Below, one piece after another: positions 43,762-54,565 of a stretch of DNA of 64,000 nt. Within the stretch, counting starts at the first letter, position 1, and the number at the start of each line of letters is the position of its first letter. The translations under genes and the position numbers were made by a program. The DNA is from Amphiura filiformis (lineage: Eukaryota > Echinodermata > Ophiuroidea > Amphilepidida > Amphiuridae). The DNA is taken from positions 44,068,667 through 44,132,666 of the forward strand of contig NC_092644.1 of assembly GCF_039555335.1 (NCBI RefSeq). The letters are read 5' to 3'. Under the pieces are notes generated by a model, which made no database searches, was not told the origin of the DNA, and worked only from the letters and a program-made list of their open reading frames with translations.

Positions 43762-45088
43762 GGGAGCTGTAACTAGGCGAGTTTAAAAAAAGGCGAGTTA
43801 AAGAAAAGCGACAACACCATGTCCTGCAAGCGAGTTACGACAACTCCATCAAGTCCTGCAAGCGAGTTACGACAACACCGTCAAGTCCTGTAAGCGAGTT
43901 ACGACAACACCATCAAGTCCTGTAAGCGAGTTACAGCAATGCCGTCAAGTCCCACCAGCGAGTTACAGCAACACAGTCCCATTGGCGAGTTACATGTAGG
44001 ACTTGATGTAGGTTTTTCCTGTGAGGTCTTCAATTTGGAAAGTAATGTTTTACCATGTTATATGAGATACTGTATTAGGATCACATATTAAGTATCATGT
44101 GAGAGTATACTCTTGTACTACAGAAGACAGGATCACATATTAAATATTTGACACCATAGAATATAAAAACTAGTAATTTGATAAGTTAAAATAAGATTTT
44201 TAACGGAATAAATCTAAATAATATGATTATGCAGTTTATTCCGTTAAATATTTACCCCATAATTTCCCTCCTTCTTCAGGCCCTGCCCTCTATCGGGTGC
44301 TAATTTAAAGTTTAAGCTTGATTGGTATTGTTTCTTTGTAACTAGTAATTTGATAAGTTAAAATAAGATTTTTAACGGAATAAATCTAAATAATATGATT
44401 ATGCAGTTTATTCCGTTAAATATTTACCCCATAATTTCCCTCATTCTTCAGGCCCTGCCCTCTATCGGGTGCTAATTTAAAGTTTAAGCTTGATTGCTAT
44501 TGTTTCTTTGTAAGCCTGCGGCGCAACCTTGAACAATATTGTCTCTTTGTAAGCCTGCGGCGCAACCTTGAACAATATTGTCCTTGAGATAACATTTAAT
44601 GAGATACACGTAGCACAAAATTGAAATACCTGAATATGAATATGACCTTCATGCCCATTTTACACTGTAACTCAGAATACAATTGAGGACATTTACGGCT
44701 CATTCGTGGTGTACGGTCACATATAAAGCATTTGATATTTGAAATCCAAACTCGCCAATGGGACTTGCTGTAAAAATCTTAACTCGCTTATTGGACTTTT
44801 TGTAACTCGCCGGCGGGACTTGTTGTAAATCTTAACTTGCCAATGGGACTTGTCGTGACTTGCCGTAAAAATCTTAACTCGCCGGCGGGACTTGCCGTAA
44901 AACTCTTAACTCGCTTATGGGACTTGTCGTAACTTGCTGACAGGACTTGTTGTAAATCTTAACTCACTGATGGGACTTGTCGTATTTTCAGCAGGGGTCA
45001 CTCTTTAATCTCTGCAGGGGGTAACTCTCCAATCTAACTCGCTTTTCATCTAACTCGCCCGTTCTTAACTCGCCATTTACCTGTCCCC
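43762..45088. mobile_element. Foldback transposon with minisatellite arms, 9-bp target duplication
   Basis: Flanked by a perfect 9-bp duplication CAAAAGACA (43753-43761, 45089-45097). The left arm (43762-44000) has six ~34-bp units of the form CAAGTCCTGTAAGCGAGTTA. The right arm (44740-45088) has about eight related units in opposite orientation (AACTCGCCGGCGGGACTTG). The outermost ends GGGAGCTGTAACTAGGCGAG and the complement of CTTGTCCCC-side GGGGACAGGTAAATGGCGAG are recognisable inverted repeats. The core contains a 173-bp tandem duplication (44169-44341, 44342-44514) and a doubled GCCTGCGGCGCAACCTTGAA. No transposase. A 9-bp duplication suggests a Mutator-type mechanism; Foldback/Galileo elements also have repetitive arms. 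Confidence 0.8.
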
Positions 45089-45112
45089 CAAAAGACATCA
45101 ATTTATTGACGT

Positions 45113-45352
<240 letters not shown>

Positions 45353-45907
45353 ATTTATTTGTTCTTATGCAGGAATGCGTAGCCCCATTACCTACTTTAC
45401 TTGCCTTATCACAAAATAAAATTGTGAGTTATGGGACTCGCTTCTATTATGATAACATCAATTTGATGCATACAGAAAGAATATTGCAGCTTGTACCAAC
45501 AAGGCGTTTAATTGGATTCTACCTGTCAAGGCTTCAACTTTTAATTTCACGAACCAGTATCAAGTGAGGAAAAACCATGCATTAGTGCTAGGTATTTAGC
45601 CGTCGTTGTAGACGTTATTTTTAGGTCAAGTAAACAAAACACTTGATCCTGGCGATGAGAATTTGAGAGCATTTGATTTTGAATGTCTACATTTCCTAAT
45701 AACACGCATGCGCAGACGGTTACTGTCAGTGCAAATAAAGTGATCGTTAGCATTATTCGTCTCAAAACCAATAACACAGAGGTTGTGATGACACACATCG
45801 AGTTGATAGAACTAAAGAGCAGCAACTTTGGAAATTTTAAAGGATAACGTGATTATATTCGTTAAGTCTTTACATTGCTGGTGAGTATCTCAAGTTTATC
45901 TCATTTG
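45353..45907. other. No gene recognised
   Basis: AT-rich DNA between a microsatellite and a MITE. Confidence 0.4.
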
Positions 45908-46224
45908 TTAAAAGGGCATTTCGTGATCCACATCCTCATCCCCCCACTTTTCTCAAAAAAAGTTGAGATATTTATATCACTGGAAACCTCTGGCTACATA
46001 ATGTTTATGTACAAAATATTTCTTGCAGATTAATTCGTTTTGCAAAGAAATTGCTACGAAATTACAACGCATTGTCTATGGAGCAGTGTAATACACAGAA
46101 TCATGCATAACTCGCGAACGCAAAATCGGAATCAACTGAAATTTTGGGAATAGGTTTTTTTTCGTGGATATCTAATAAAAAATCACATAAATAGAGGATG
46201 ATAGGATCACGAAATACTCCTTAA
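45908..46224. mobile_element. TTAA-flanked MITE (AGGGCATTTCGTGATC ends), copy 1
   Basis: TTAA at 45908 and 46221. Inverted ends AAGGGCATTTCGTGATC and GGATCACGAAATACTCC. Interior shares GGAAACCTCTGGCT, CATAATGTTTATGTACAAA and GGAGCAGTGTAATACACA with 59572-59874. piggyBac-type by target site. Confidence 0.8.
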
Positions 46225-46267
46225 GAGGAGTACTCTAAGTATCAAATCACTACTTTTGTTGTGTCAT

Positions 46268-46306
46268 TTGTATCATCATCATCATCATCATCATCATTAT
46301 CATCAT
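46268..46306. repeat. (ATC)n microsatellite
   Basis: About twelve ATC units with one ATT. Confidence 0.85.
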
Positions 46307-46531
46307 CGGTGGCGTAGCCAGGTTTTCAGTTATAAGGAGGAGGGCACTTGTAAATATACTGACAAAACATGATATCACCGACAAGGCAGTGAGTGTTCTT
46401 GTGTCAAACATCTCGCGTTATCTTCTCCTATCACCATCGCGATGGATCGCCGCGATCGGTCAGTGCATCGGTGAAGTGCACGGGGTCAATTCGACCACGC
46501 TGTTTTAAGAGTGCAAGTATAAGGAACAACA

Positions 46532-47206
46532 TTGGAATATATACTGCGCCAATAAAGTATCCTTACACTTGGAAAAATAATCACAATTTCAACACTGAAC
46601 AAGATTGGGGTAAATTGTTTTTTTAATAGATGCACTATCTAATCCTGCACATTATGACACCACATTGAATCCAATGTGACCTCAAGAAGTAAAGTTACAA
46701 GCAATTGAATAGACGAAGGTCCAGTTTTAAAAGTGACAAACTGGCCTATACAAGGCGCAAAAAAGATTCCAACAAGCGCCAGAAAGAGACAACACAGTTT
46801 CTTCAATAAAGCGTTATTTAGAGCAGTTTTATTTCAGTTTTTACTTCTCTGTACTTTTCATAACTTTCATTTTATTTGTCAGTTCTTTTTTTCAGCTTTC
46901 TTTTGTTCCTTTTGTTTTAAATTAAAGCCAAACGCATAAATTAGCCATTCACCACTCTCAAAACAGATTTGTGGTCTGTGGAGTTTTGAATAGGCCAGTT
47001 TGTCACTTTTAAAACTGGACCTTCGTCTAATCAAATGCTTGTAACTTTACTTCTTGAAGTCACATTGGATTCAATGTGGTGTCATAATGTGCAGGATTAG
47101 ATAGTGCATCTATTAAAAAACAAATTTACCCCAATATTGTTCAGTTTGAAATTGTGATTATTTTTCCAAGTGTAAGGATACTTTATTGGCGCAGTATATG
47201 TTATTT
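46532..47206. mobile_element. Foldback element with ~210-bp arms
   Basis: Left arm (46532-46745): ACTGCGCCAATAAAGTATCC, TTACACTTGGAAAAATAATC, GTGACCTCAAGAAGTAAAG, AAAGTGACAAACTGGCC. The right arm (46990-47206) is its inverse with a few differences. The 240-bp centre is AT-rich and non-coding. Related shorter ends (GCGCCA next to CCGAACACTTA) bound 60875-62325. Confidence 0.8.
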
Positions 47207-47790
47207 GCTTGATATAAACATGCCACTATTTGGATAATTTTGGACTGGCACATGTGAAAGGGAAGAAGCACATCGTATATTTTGGCCAATTTTGAGAATA
47301 TGTAGTGTGATTATTTCCCTAAGCTGTCGGCATACCATATCAATTTGTAAGCGCTCTTTAGCAAAGTCATAGTTCATTGAATTTACAACCGTATGACAAA
47401 ACAGGCGAAAATAGTAACTTTGTGCACAAGATTTGCAATTTAAAGTGAATTGGCCATTGCTCATTCTAATGTAGCTAGTATATGGCCAATATAAGTGTGC
47501 TCTTTCATTTAATGACATAAAATTTCAAAAAATATTGCAAGGAACACTGAAGGTTTTGGTCAAATAATGTGTTTTGCTATAATATTGATTTGCGTTATCT
47601 GTTGACCTAATGTAAAGAAGTGTTTTTAGGGGGTAGTGTTAGCTTTCGTTCGAAACATAAAATTTGGCAAATGTTGGCACAATCCAATCACAGATGTATA
47701 TTTTCCACTAGATCTCACACATCTCTTATGATGATATACACTCAACCGTGTAGTACAACACAGACTACGTAAAGGCTGGACTCGCTGTGT
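47207..47790 (+). repeat. Dispersed repeat, inverted partner of 54930-55322
   Basis: Shares, in opposite orientation, CACATCTCTTATGATG, AACCGTGTAGT, TGCTCTTTCATTTAATGACA and the order of these segments with 54930-55322. Moderately diverged. No coding content. Confidence 0.55.
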
Positions 47791-48302
47791 TTGGAAATAT
47801 CTGTGTACTCGGGTGTGGAAACTGTGCGTAAATCATGTAGATGCATTTATAATCAAAGAATCGTGTTTGTAGTCAAACCTTTTCATATGACACGACCCCG
47901 GGACCGTCGTGTATCGACAACCTTTGATTTACCGACGGACCATAATTTCAGGGGCTGGGTGGAGGGCACTGGCTACGCCACTGTTGTACCGATCTACTAT
48001 AATACTCTTCTGCAGTATTTTTAGTGGGTCGATCACATGTTTTGCTACCATCCATAGGCAACAAAGATGTTATTATTGTGGTTCACCTGTCATCTAATTA
48101 CAATTATTGATTGATGTAATATTCCAAGTAGATGATGCAATTTTTAGTAAAACTGTATGTTGAAACTTTTTTGGCGTAAATTTCTATTGTTTTCACCATT
48201 ATGCTCTGTATTGCCAACATTAAAGTGATGGACTCTTTCTGATGTTTTATTTGTCCCTGCAGGTTATTACTTTTTCATTGAAAACGTTAAAGGTCGTCCA
48301 TA

Positions 48303-49415
48303 ATGTCGTCACCATGGACAGAAGATTTTCCCAATCAAACATCGACAGAGCAAATGGTCTCCGAGGCGTCCGAGGCCAATGAGGGACATAGTACTGCGGA
48401 GTGGATCCTCATAGGTGTCAAGCTAGCAATTGGCATCTTTGGTGCAATAGGCAACTTGTTTGTATGTCTGTTCGTCAGCCAAATGCAATCCCAAAAAGTG
48501 AAGTTTCTCATTAGATCACAATCAACGATTGACTTATTCGCGTCAATACTCATTATAGCCGATACGATCACTACTGAAATCCAAACCGAACCTGATCCTC
48601 CACATCAGCACCCTACACTTGGACAGCTCTATTGTATGTTTTACGCTTACCAAATGCTTCTTTTTGGACTTTTTGCCGCTTCAAGCTATAATCTTGTCGC
48701 CATCTCTATTGAAAGATACATTACGGTATTCCATCCTTTCTGGTACCGTATAAATTTCTCGCAAAAGAAAACATATATTTTAGGTGCGACTGCTTGGGTT
48801 TTGGGGCCGGTCATGCAAATCGTGTATTCTTTGCATGGCGCGCACTACATCGACGGGAAATGCGTGTGGATTCGTCCATCTCCAATCACACGACGTAATT
48901 TGTCTATTTTTCTCTTCCTTTGGGAATTCTTCATTCCCTGTAACTTAATGGCTTTCTTTTTCATACGCATTAGTTTCAAACTACGAAAGTACGATTCAGA
49001 TAACATTCTGCGCAACAAATACGCCGGTTCGTCGGCAGTATCTTCCGTTTCTCAGACGGTTTCAACGCATGATTTATCAAGCGTATCGGCAGCACCTGTA
49101 TCAGAAACCCGAGCAGATCTAAACATTGACGACTTCAAACAGGAAAAAATACGGAAATCAACTGAGCAAAGTCGAAGCCAGAAGGTAACTCGGACATTCA
49201 TTTTCGTTTTCCTTGCGTACGTGTGCTGCTGGTCTACCAATCAGATTTTAATCCTTCAGTACAATTGTGGTGGTTATCGTCATTTTGGAACAGCAGAGTA
49301 TCATTTCGCTAACAGCATGGCAATTCTAAATTGCGCTATTAATCCATTCATATATGTATTGCATTTGGAGCAGTATCGAAAAAAAGTCAAATCATTATTT
49401 CAATTTAGACAATGA
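48303..49415 (+). CDS. Orphan class A (rhodopsin-type) GPCR, paralogue B
   Basis: Single exon, 370 residues, clearly paralogous to the gene at 26848. TM1 to TM3 are almost identical (for example SQMQSQKVKFLIRSQS and AASSYNLVAISIERYITVFH), as are TM6-TM7. It keeps the N11 glycosylation site, GN in TM1, the TM2 aspartate in STIDL, the ERY motif, the ECL2 cysteine (GKCVW) and NPFIY (347-351). It also has CCWST instead of CWxP in TM6. The N-terminus, ECL2 and ICL3 (TVSTHDLSSVSAAPVSETRA) have diverged, the pattern expected if ligand or coupling differ. A pyrimidine-rich acceptor ending CCTGCAG at 48262 suggests a 5' UTR intron as in paralogue A. Ligand unknown. Confidence 0.95.
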   Translation: MSSPWTEDFPNQTSTEQMVSEASEANEGHSTAEWILIGVKLAIGIFGAIGNLFVCLFVSQMQSQKVKFLIRSQSTIDLFASILIIADTITTEIQTEPDPPHQHPTLGQLYCMFYAYQMLLFGLFAASSYNLVAISIERYITVFHPFWYRINFSQKKTYILGATAWVLGPVMQIVYSLHGAHYIDGKCVWIRPSPITRRNLSIFLFLWEFFIPCNLMAFFFIRISFKLRKYDSDNILRNKYAGSSAVSSVSQTVSTHDLSSVSAAPVSETRADLNIDDFKQEKIRKSTEQSRSQKVTRTFIFVFLAYVCCWSTNQILILQYNCGGYRHFGTAEYHFANSMAILNCAINPFIYVLHLEQYRKKVKSLFQFRQ

Positions 49416-51790
49416 AGTATTTGTATTGGCTGTAAGGTGCAGTGGCGTAGATTTCGTTTTGACATTGGGGGATGGGGTTGGAAAAACGTTCTTGACATAA
49501 TAATGAATCCAGGACCTTTTGGCGACAGAATAAGTTTATGGCTTAAATGCGCGCGCAATTGCCATTGTAACGGGATTTCCCCCTATAAATAGCGTGTTTT
49601 TCACTATTTAACAAGCCAAATAATCATGTGTTTTGCGGCATACATCAATGTATTTATGTTGTGTACAACCCCTGCTCATGTACAGTACTTATGTTATTTT
49701 TAGAAGTTCTGCATTGTGTTCAGCGCGTACAGGCGATGTTGATCAGGAAGTGGTGAGTCCTTTGTGAAGATTTAGCAATCGAGGACGCTGATTGGTTGAA
49801 AGTCAGCTGATCAAAACTTTGGCGTAGTTTCGACGTGCGCGATTTGAGAAACTTGTCAGACCAACAGACCGATCCGTGAGGTGAGACTGATTCAGGACGA
49901 CCAAGAGACCGATTCGTGATGTGAGGACAGACCGACTGTGTGCAGACCGTGATGTGTGTGACGGAATGGATAGGCGAGTGGAAGACGACGAGAGAAGACA
50001 ATTTCAACAAATAGACAGATATTATATTACCTTTGTGTGCTTTTCTGGAAGAGTAAGACGAGAGTTTGGAAGAGATGGAAATTACTCTGACAATATTTTC
50101 GTGTGTAAAAGACCGAGCAAAATCGACGGCAATAAATAGACAATGCAAATTTACCCAGTTGACGAGTTTCAATTGTGACGACATTTTACTTCGTAGTATG
50201 CTGAGAAATGGAGAAAGATTCACATTTTCCCTTTATATTTGAGTGGATATTATCGCCTAGATTCGAGTTATCTCCTCAATGGAGTTTTGGCAGCACATGA
50301 CGCAATGGACATGGTATTTTAACGACGATTCAAGTGATTAGCGAAGACGCCATTTTCTTCCATCGCATGTATTTCTGCAATGGACATTTCGCAATTAAAA
50401 AAGCTGGCCAGCAAAATGTCGGATTTTAATTACTTCGAAAGTGCACTTCGCGATAACAACAAACAAGCAAGATCGACAGGCGACGACATAATGGACATTG
50501 TGTGTATATTTTAAATGTGAGTTTGTGATTTCATGATTTTGATATGCATATCTAAATGTAAACAAACAATTTGTGCTTGTTGAGGGGGGGATGAGTAAAA
50601 CAAATTGTTTGCCAAATTGGGATGTGTTTTGAGCAATGTTTTGGGTTGTATTTGTTTTGAACATTGTTTTGAGAATTCAAATGTCTGAAATTGGGTCAGG
50701 GTTCAAGTTCAGATCATTGTTTGGCAGGGATTGGGACAAAACCTTGTGGAAAGTAAATTGGGTTAAAATATTATGTTTTTGCAGAACAAGCAGCACAGAT
50801 GGTTGCAAATTGTCATGACATTTTGTGTACAGAAAGTCAAACCTTGTGTAAATGGAGATTTTAAGCTATTTCATCATGTTGATTGACATTTTGTGGCTAA
50901 AGTATGGTGCGCCAAAAGCGTCATAATTGCGATTGTGAGCATGGTTCAGATATTGTGCACTTTGCGTAAAAGTAGGCCAGGGTAAAATAATGTGTGACTT
51001 TAAATAACATGTAGTTGCATAATTTACCAGATTTGTGCATGCTGATTGCGTAATCATATTTTTGGTTTAGGCTAAATGCTCTGTGTATATTAAAGTATGT
51101 AATGCACCATTGATTCAAGATTTGCATAATCTATCAGTGTATATATTGGATATGTGATGGTGTCATATTTTAGGCCATCCCTTGCCTTAACTGGTTGTGG
51201 TGGAGACTCTTGTGTTTCTGGGTCTCTTTCGCTTTGGTTAGTTGGATAGTACAGTAACATTGTCAGTAGAGGTAGCGTGCATCTGTCCCCAGAATTTTGG
51301 TCTCCAAAATAGTGACCGGATATGACTCAGAGTCCCAACACTAGGTACATTTGTCCCCAAAAATGGAAGTGACGATGGAACCTTTACTCGGAGAGTGATT
51401 AGTAGTTGGTAGGAAGTCATATTCACCCAGAGTCCCATACTTCAGGGGAAATTGGGGTAATTAGGGTAAACTGGTATAGTCTTGGGGTACATGTTAATTA
51501 AGCCTTACCTGGTAGTTTTAACAACTAATTATGGATATCAATTAAGTAATGTCAAGTTATAACATGTCAACTGGTAAAACAAAATGTATAAAATGAAATA
51601 CAAATAAAATAAAATAAAACCATGGAAATAATTAAAAATAAATCAATAAATTAATTGAAGCAACCGGTGGGTGTGCCTTTAAAATCGTATAACACGATCG
51701 AACAAATTTTTGTAAAGTCACTATCACCAACGATCCTGAAGAACAGAAATTTCTCTCATCACGATTTTAGAATCATATGTACCGGTGTAT
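49416..51790. other. No gene recognised
   Basis: GCAGTGGCGTAGATTTCG at 49442 is a hAT-type terminus without a found partner. From 49720 to 51480 the DNA is of even composition with long non-coding stretches. A minus-strand open frame at 49720-50223 (Ser-rich, no family) is doubtful. Part of this may be the flank of the virus-like element remnant downstream. Confidence 0.4.
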
Positions 51791-51894
51791 ATAGGAATGG
51801 CAACTAGTAGAACACATCGTTATACGGAAGAAGTCAAGGGAGTGCAAAAAGCTAAGGAGGTGGAAGAAGTACGAAAATTGCTGAAGTATTTGTA

Positions 51895-52449
51895 CATAGA
51901 CCAAATACTTTTCGCCTACAGGTCCACCTTGGAGACACGTGTAACAGGTGCATAATAGATCACCCCTCCCAGGACCAGCATATGTGTTTGGAGCCTTCAG
52001 GAGATCTTTTTGCACTGGAGCTGTACATTGAAGCTGAATCCACAGTAAATAAACATTACTTGAATCTGCTATTCATCGAGACCTGTAACACCCTATGGCT
52101 CAATGATAGAGTGATAGATTGTGAGAGGACCATTCAGGAATTTTTTACAATGCTGGATGGACACAGATTTTCAAGACTTGGAAAAGACTTTGAAGAACTT
52201 GGAAGATTTTTATGTCACCGCATCCGATTCGTCAGCCAAGAAGCTTTGTTCTCTGGAAGCACGATTTACAAAGTGATAGACATTTGCACGCAAGATTTAG
52301 AAATTGACTGTGAATATGGATGTTTTGACTGCAAGCTGTTACAGTGCTTTTCTGAAAAGATTAAGACGATAATAGGACATCCTGATTATAGAATAACTTT
52401 GGATTTGATCGAAAAAATCTTGTATCTGCCGAGTGTTTTAAAACGTTGA
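51895..52449 (+). pseudogene. HPSQ-motif protein fragment, Maverick/adintovirus-like
   Basis: An open frame runs from about 51913 (after a possible acceptor CGCCTACAG) to TGA at 52449; the first ATG inside it is at 51982. It starts with a Cys/His cluster, C-x2-C-x4-HPSQ-x3-H-x-C, followed by ~150 residues rich in Leu, Ile and Cys. I recall the HPSQ cluster from uncharacterised proteins of aquatic animals and related large DNA elements, but cannot confirm this. The short frame before it (51799-51957) overlaps out of frame. With integrase and zinc-finger pieces 1.2 kb downstream, the most economical reading is a decayed Maverick/Polinton-type element. Could instead be a host exon. Confidence 0.45.
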
Positions 52450-52633
52450 TGGAAGAACTTTTTTACTGAAAAACACCATGGATCAACGAAAACGTCTTAC
52501 AGAGCTTTGACTTTGCTTGTATGCACTTTTGACGTTTGTACTAAGATTAAAGACAATGATCTTAAAAGGGATATACTTATATCCGTAGGCAATGGCGTAT
52601 CAAAACAGAACGTTGATTGGACAGTGCTAATAT

Positions 52634-53318
52634 CCCAGCAAACACAAAACGTTTACAACATCATTCGCAAAAAGTCATAAAAGGTAGTCAGAAAACGTTT
52701 AAATGTCGGGTTATATAAAGGGTATATTAAGAGTATAAAACGTTTTCATAACCTTAAAAACATTTTTGATAATCTACTGCTCAGCAAACAAAAATGTTTT
52801 ACAGAAAACGTTTAAATGTCGGGAAGGGTATAAAAACGTTTTAATAACATTCCAAAAACATTCTTGAAAACTTAATACAAAACATTCTAAACAAAATGTT
52901 ATTTCGGGGCTGAAAAAATATTTTGCGAAAAACGTTCGACCAAAATATTTTCAATAACGTTTTAAAAACGTTTTCATGACCGTTATATAACCCGACATTT
53001 AAATGTTATTAAAAGGTTTTGAAAAAAACATTTTAAGAACATTTCTGTGATTGCGGGGTTCAAATATTTTAACATTTAATGTTATTTAAGTATTGACACA
53101 ATATTTGGCAAAAATGTTTGCAAAAATAGTTTACAATAACATTTTTGAAAACATTTAAAAATATTGTTGTAGTGTGTTTTTATACAAAACGTTTTAAAAC
53201 GTTATCATGACTTTTATATAACCCGACATTTTAATGTTATTAAAACGTTTTTACTTAAACCAAAAGCCAAAATATAACTTATTTAAAACGTTTTTAAAAC
53301 GTTTTTGTGTTTGCTGGG
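52634..53318. mobile_element. AACGTT-rich MITE, copy 2
   Basis: CCCAGCAAACACAAAACG opens and GTGTTTGCTGGG closes a 685-bp copy very close to 10087-10772. Differences include a short deletion after AAATGTCGGG near 52822. It separates the HPSQ frame from the integrase-like piece. Confidence 0.85.
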
Positions 53319-53569
53319 TAAATACTGACGGTACACCCACAAGTTGGAAAGCTTTAAGTTTCAAATGCTGTTCGTTTGTACTTCAGTGTTACATATATTT
53401 CCTTACAACTTTGTGAAATAATATTTTGAAATCACGTTGCAAAAAAAGATGAATTAAAATATATGAAATGAAAAAACAAAATTGAAATGTCTATAGTTGT
53501 TTTTCTTATTTGTGTCTTTATTATTTAAAACTGTATGTACAATATAAGGGTAACCATTCTTTGACAGAA

Positions 53570-53775
53570 TGACAAAAGATAAAGAGGTAAAAGAATACTT
53601 GCATGAGGTTTACTACAAAAGCTAGTCATCCTGCCGGTTATGGGAGTGTAAGATCACTTTACTCAGTGGCCAGAAAGAAAGGTCTAAAGATTACCTTGGA
53701 TAAAGTTAAAAATGGTTGCGGAATCAAGACACTTACACTTTTCATAAACCGGAGGAAGAAAACATTGTGAAAGCA
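53570..53775 (+). pseudogene. Integrase-like fragment (Maverick/Polinton type)
   Basis: From 53625 the frame reads HPAGYGSVRSLYSVARKKGL and continues to KVKN; after a 1-nt shift near 53713 the next frame gives LRNQDTYTFHKP. A glycine-rich helix followed by a QDTYTxHKP stretch is typical of the N-terminal DNA-binding part of Maverick/Polinton and related integrases. A stop (TAG at 53621) lies just before it. The catalytic domain is absent, so this is a broken remnant. Confidence 0.5.
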
Positions 53776-53794
53776 TTAACAACATGGAGTTGGA

Positions 53795-53912
53795 ATAGAG
53801 GCTTTCCGATGTGAGATTTGTGGTAGTGTATTCCAACATGCCAATCATCTAAAGAGTCATCGAAAGATTCACTACAAGAGACTAAGAACAGATACTACTG
53901 AAGGGGGTAAGT
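53795..53912 (+). pseudogene. Single C2H2 zinc-finger fragment
   Basis: Encodes FRCEICGSVFQHANHLKSHR then KIHYKRLR, one complete classical finger with C-x2-C-x12-H-x3-H spacing. It reads 20 bp after the integrase-like fragment. The frame continues to GGG at a GGTAAG-like donor (53905), so it could be an exon of a host gene. Linked with the preceding pieces by position only. Confidence 0.5.
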
Positions 53913-54209
53913 TTATTTTTTATTTTCATGCGGCCATCATTTCAGGCCAACATACATGACGTAAGTTTAAACACTAAGTGTAATTATATTTATTTTACGC
54001 TTTTTATCGTTCATCATTTATACTTCAACATGTTCAGTTTACACTAAAATGGCTTAAATTGTCACGATCAAAATAGACATGTACTCCAAAACTATATCGT
54101 GTATATGACAATGAGAAAGAGTAGCTGACATATTTATTTAATTAAATAGTTTTTAAATAACCTATACAATTGTGAATGATCTAAATGTGTATTAAGATTC
54201 GTATAGTCT

Positions 54210-54565
54210 TTAATCGGCATTATCTTCTTCGTCAGTTTCCTCATCCTGGTTATAGAACAGCTTTAAGCTGATTCGGGCATACCCTGGGTAAAGATAATAA
54301 ATAATAAAATAATAATAATCCTCATCTTGTTGGAACAATCCGGCAAATTTGGATTGGTGTTTAGGTATCACTCTGCTGAGTGCTTTGATGACATTCAGGC
54401 CTTTATCCAATTTCTCTTCAAGATCTTCCACAATTTCTTGATGAGTGTCGTCGTCTTTAAGGACCAGTCTTGTTAAACAAACAAACTCACCCCCTTTTCC
54501 TCCTCTTGCTCCTCTTCCACTAATTCCTCCAATTCCTCTTCTGCTTCTTTTTCTGCATCTTTATT
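54210..54565 (-). CDS. Secreted precursor last exon, with LINE-tail insertion and 1-nt frameshift
   Basis: The acceptor CTATTGCAG is followed by 25 Glu-rich codons (EEELEELVEEEQEEEK). At the C run 54490-54494 (plus strand) the frame breaks. One additional base joins it to an open frame with LVLKDDDTHQEIVEDLEEK, LSRVIPKHQSKFAG and ETDEEDNAD before the stop at 54210-54212. With that base the exon is 357 nt, a multiple of three. Splicing instead at GTGAGT after the Glu run would leave an impossibly short 22-nt intron. The LINE-derived segment is at 54246-54318. Confidence 0.65.

Noticed and set aside
43790-45050. CRISPR-like array of ~34-bp repeats
   Set aside because: Units are contiguous degenerate minisatellite arms of a eukaryotic foldback transposon, with no spacers.
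46308-47984. hAT element bounded by GGTGGCGTAGCCAGG and CTGGCTACGCCACTG
   Set aside because: The flanks show no 8-bp duplication, so the two termini probably belong to different elements.
49720-50223. 167-codon minus-strand open frame
   Set aside because: Ser-rich without family features, no splice or promoter context; likely chance.
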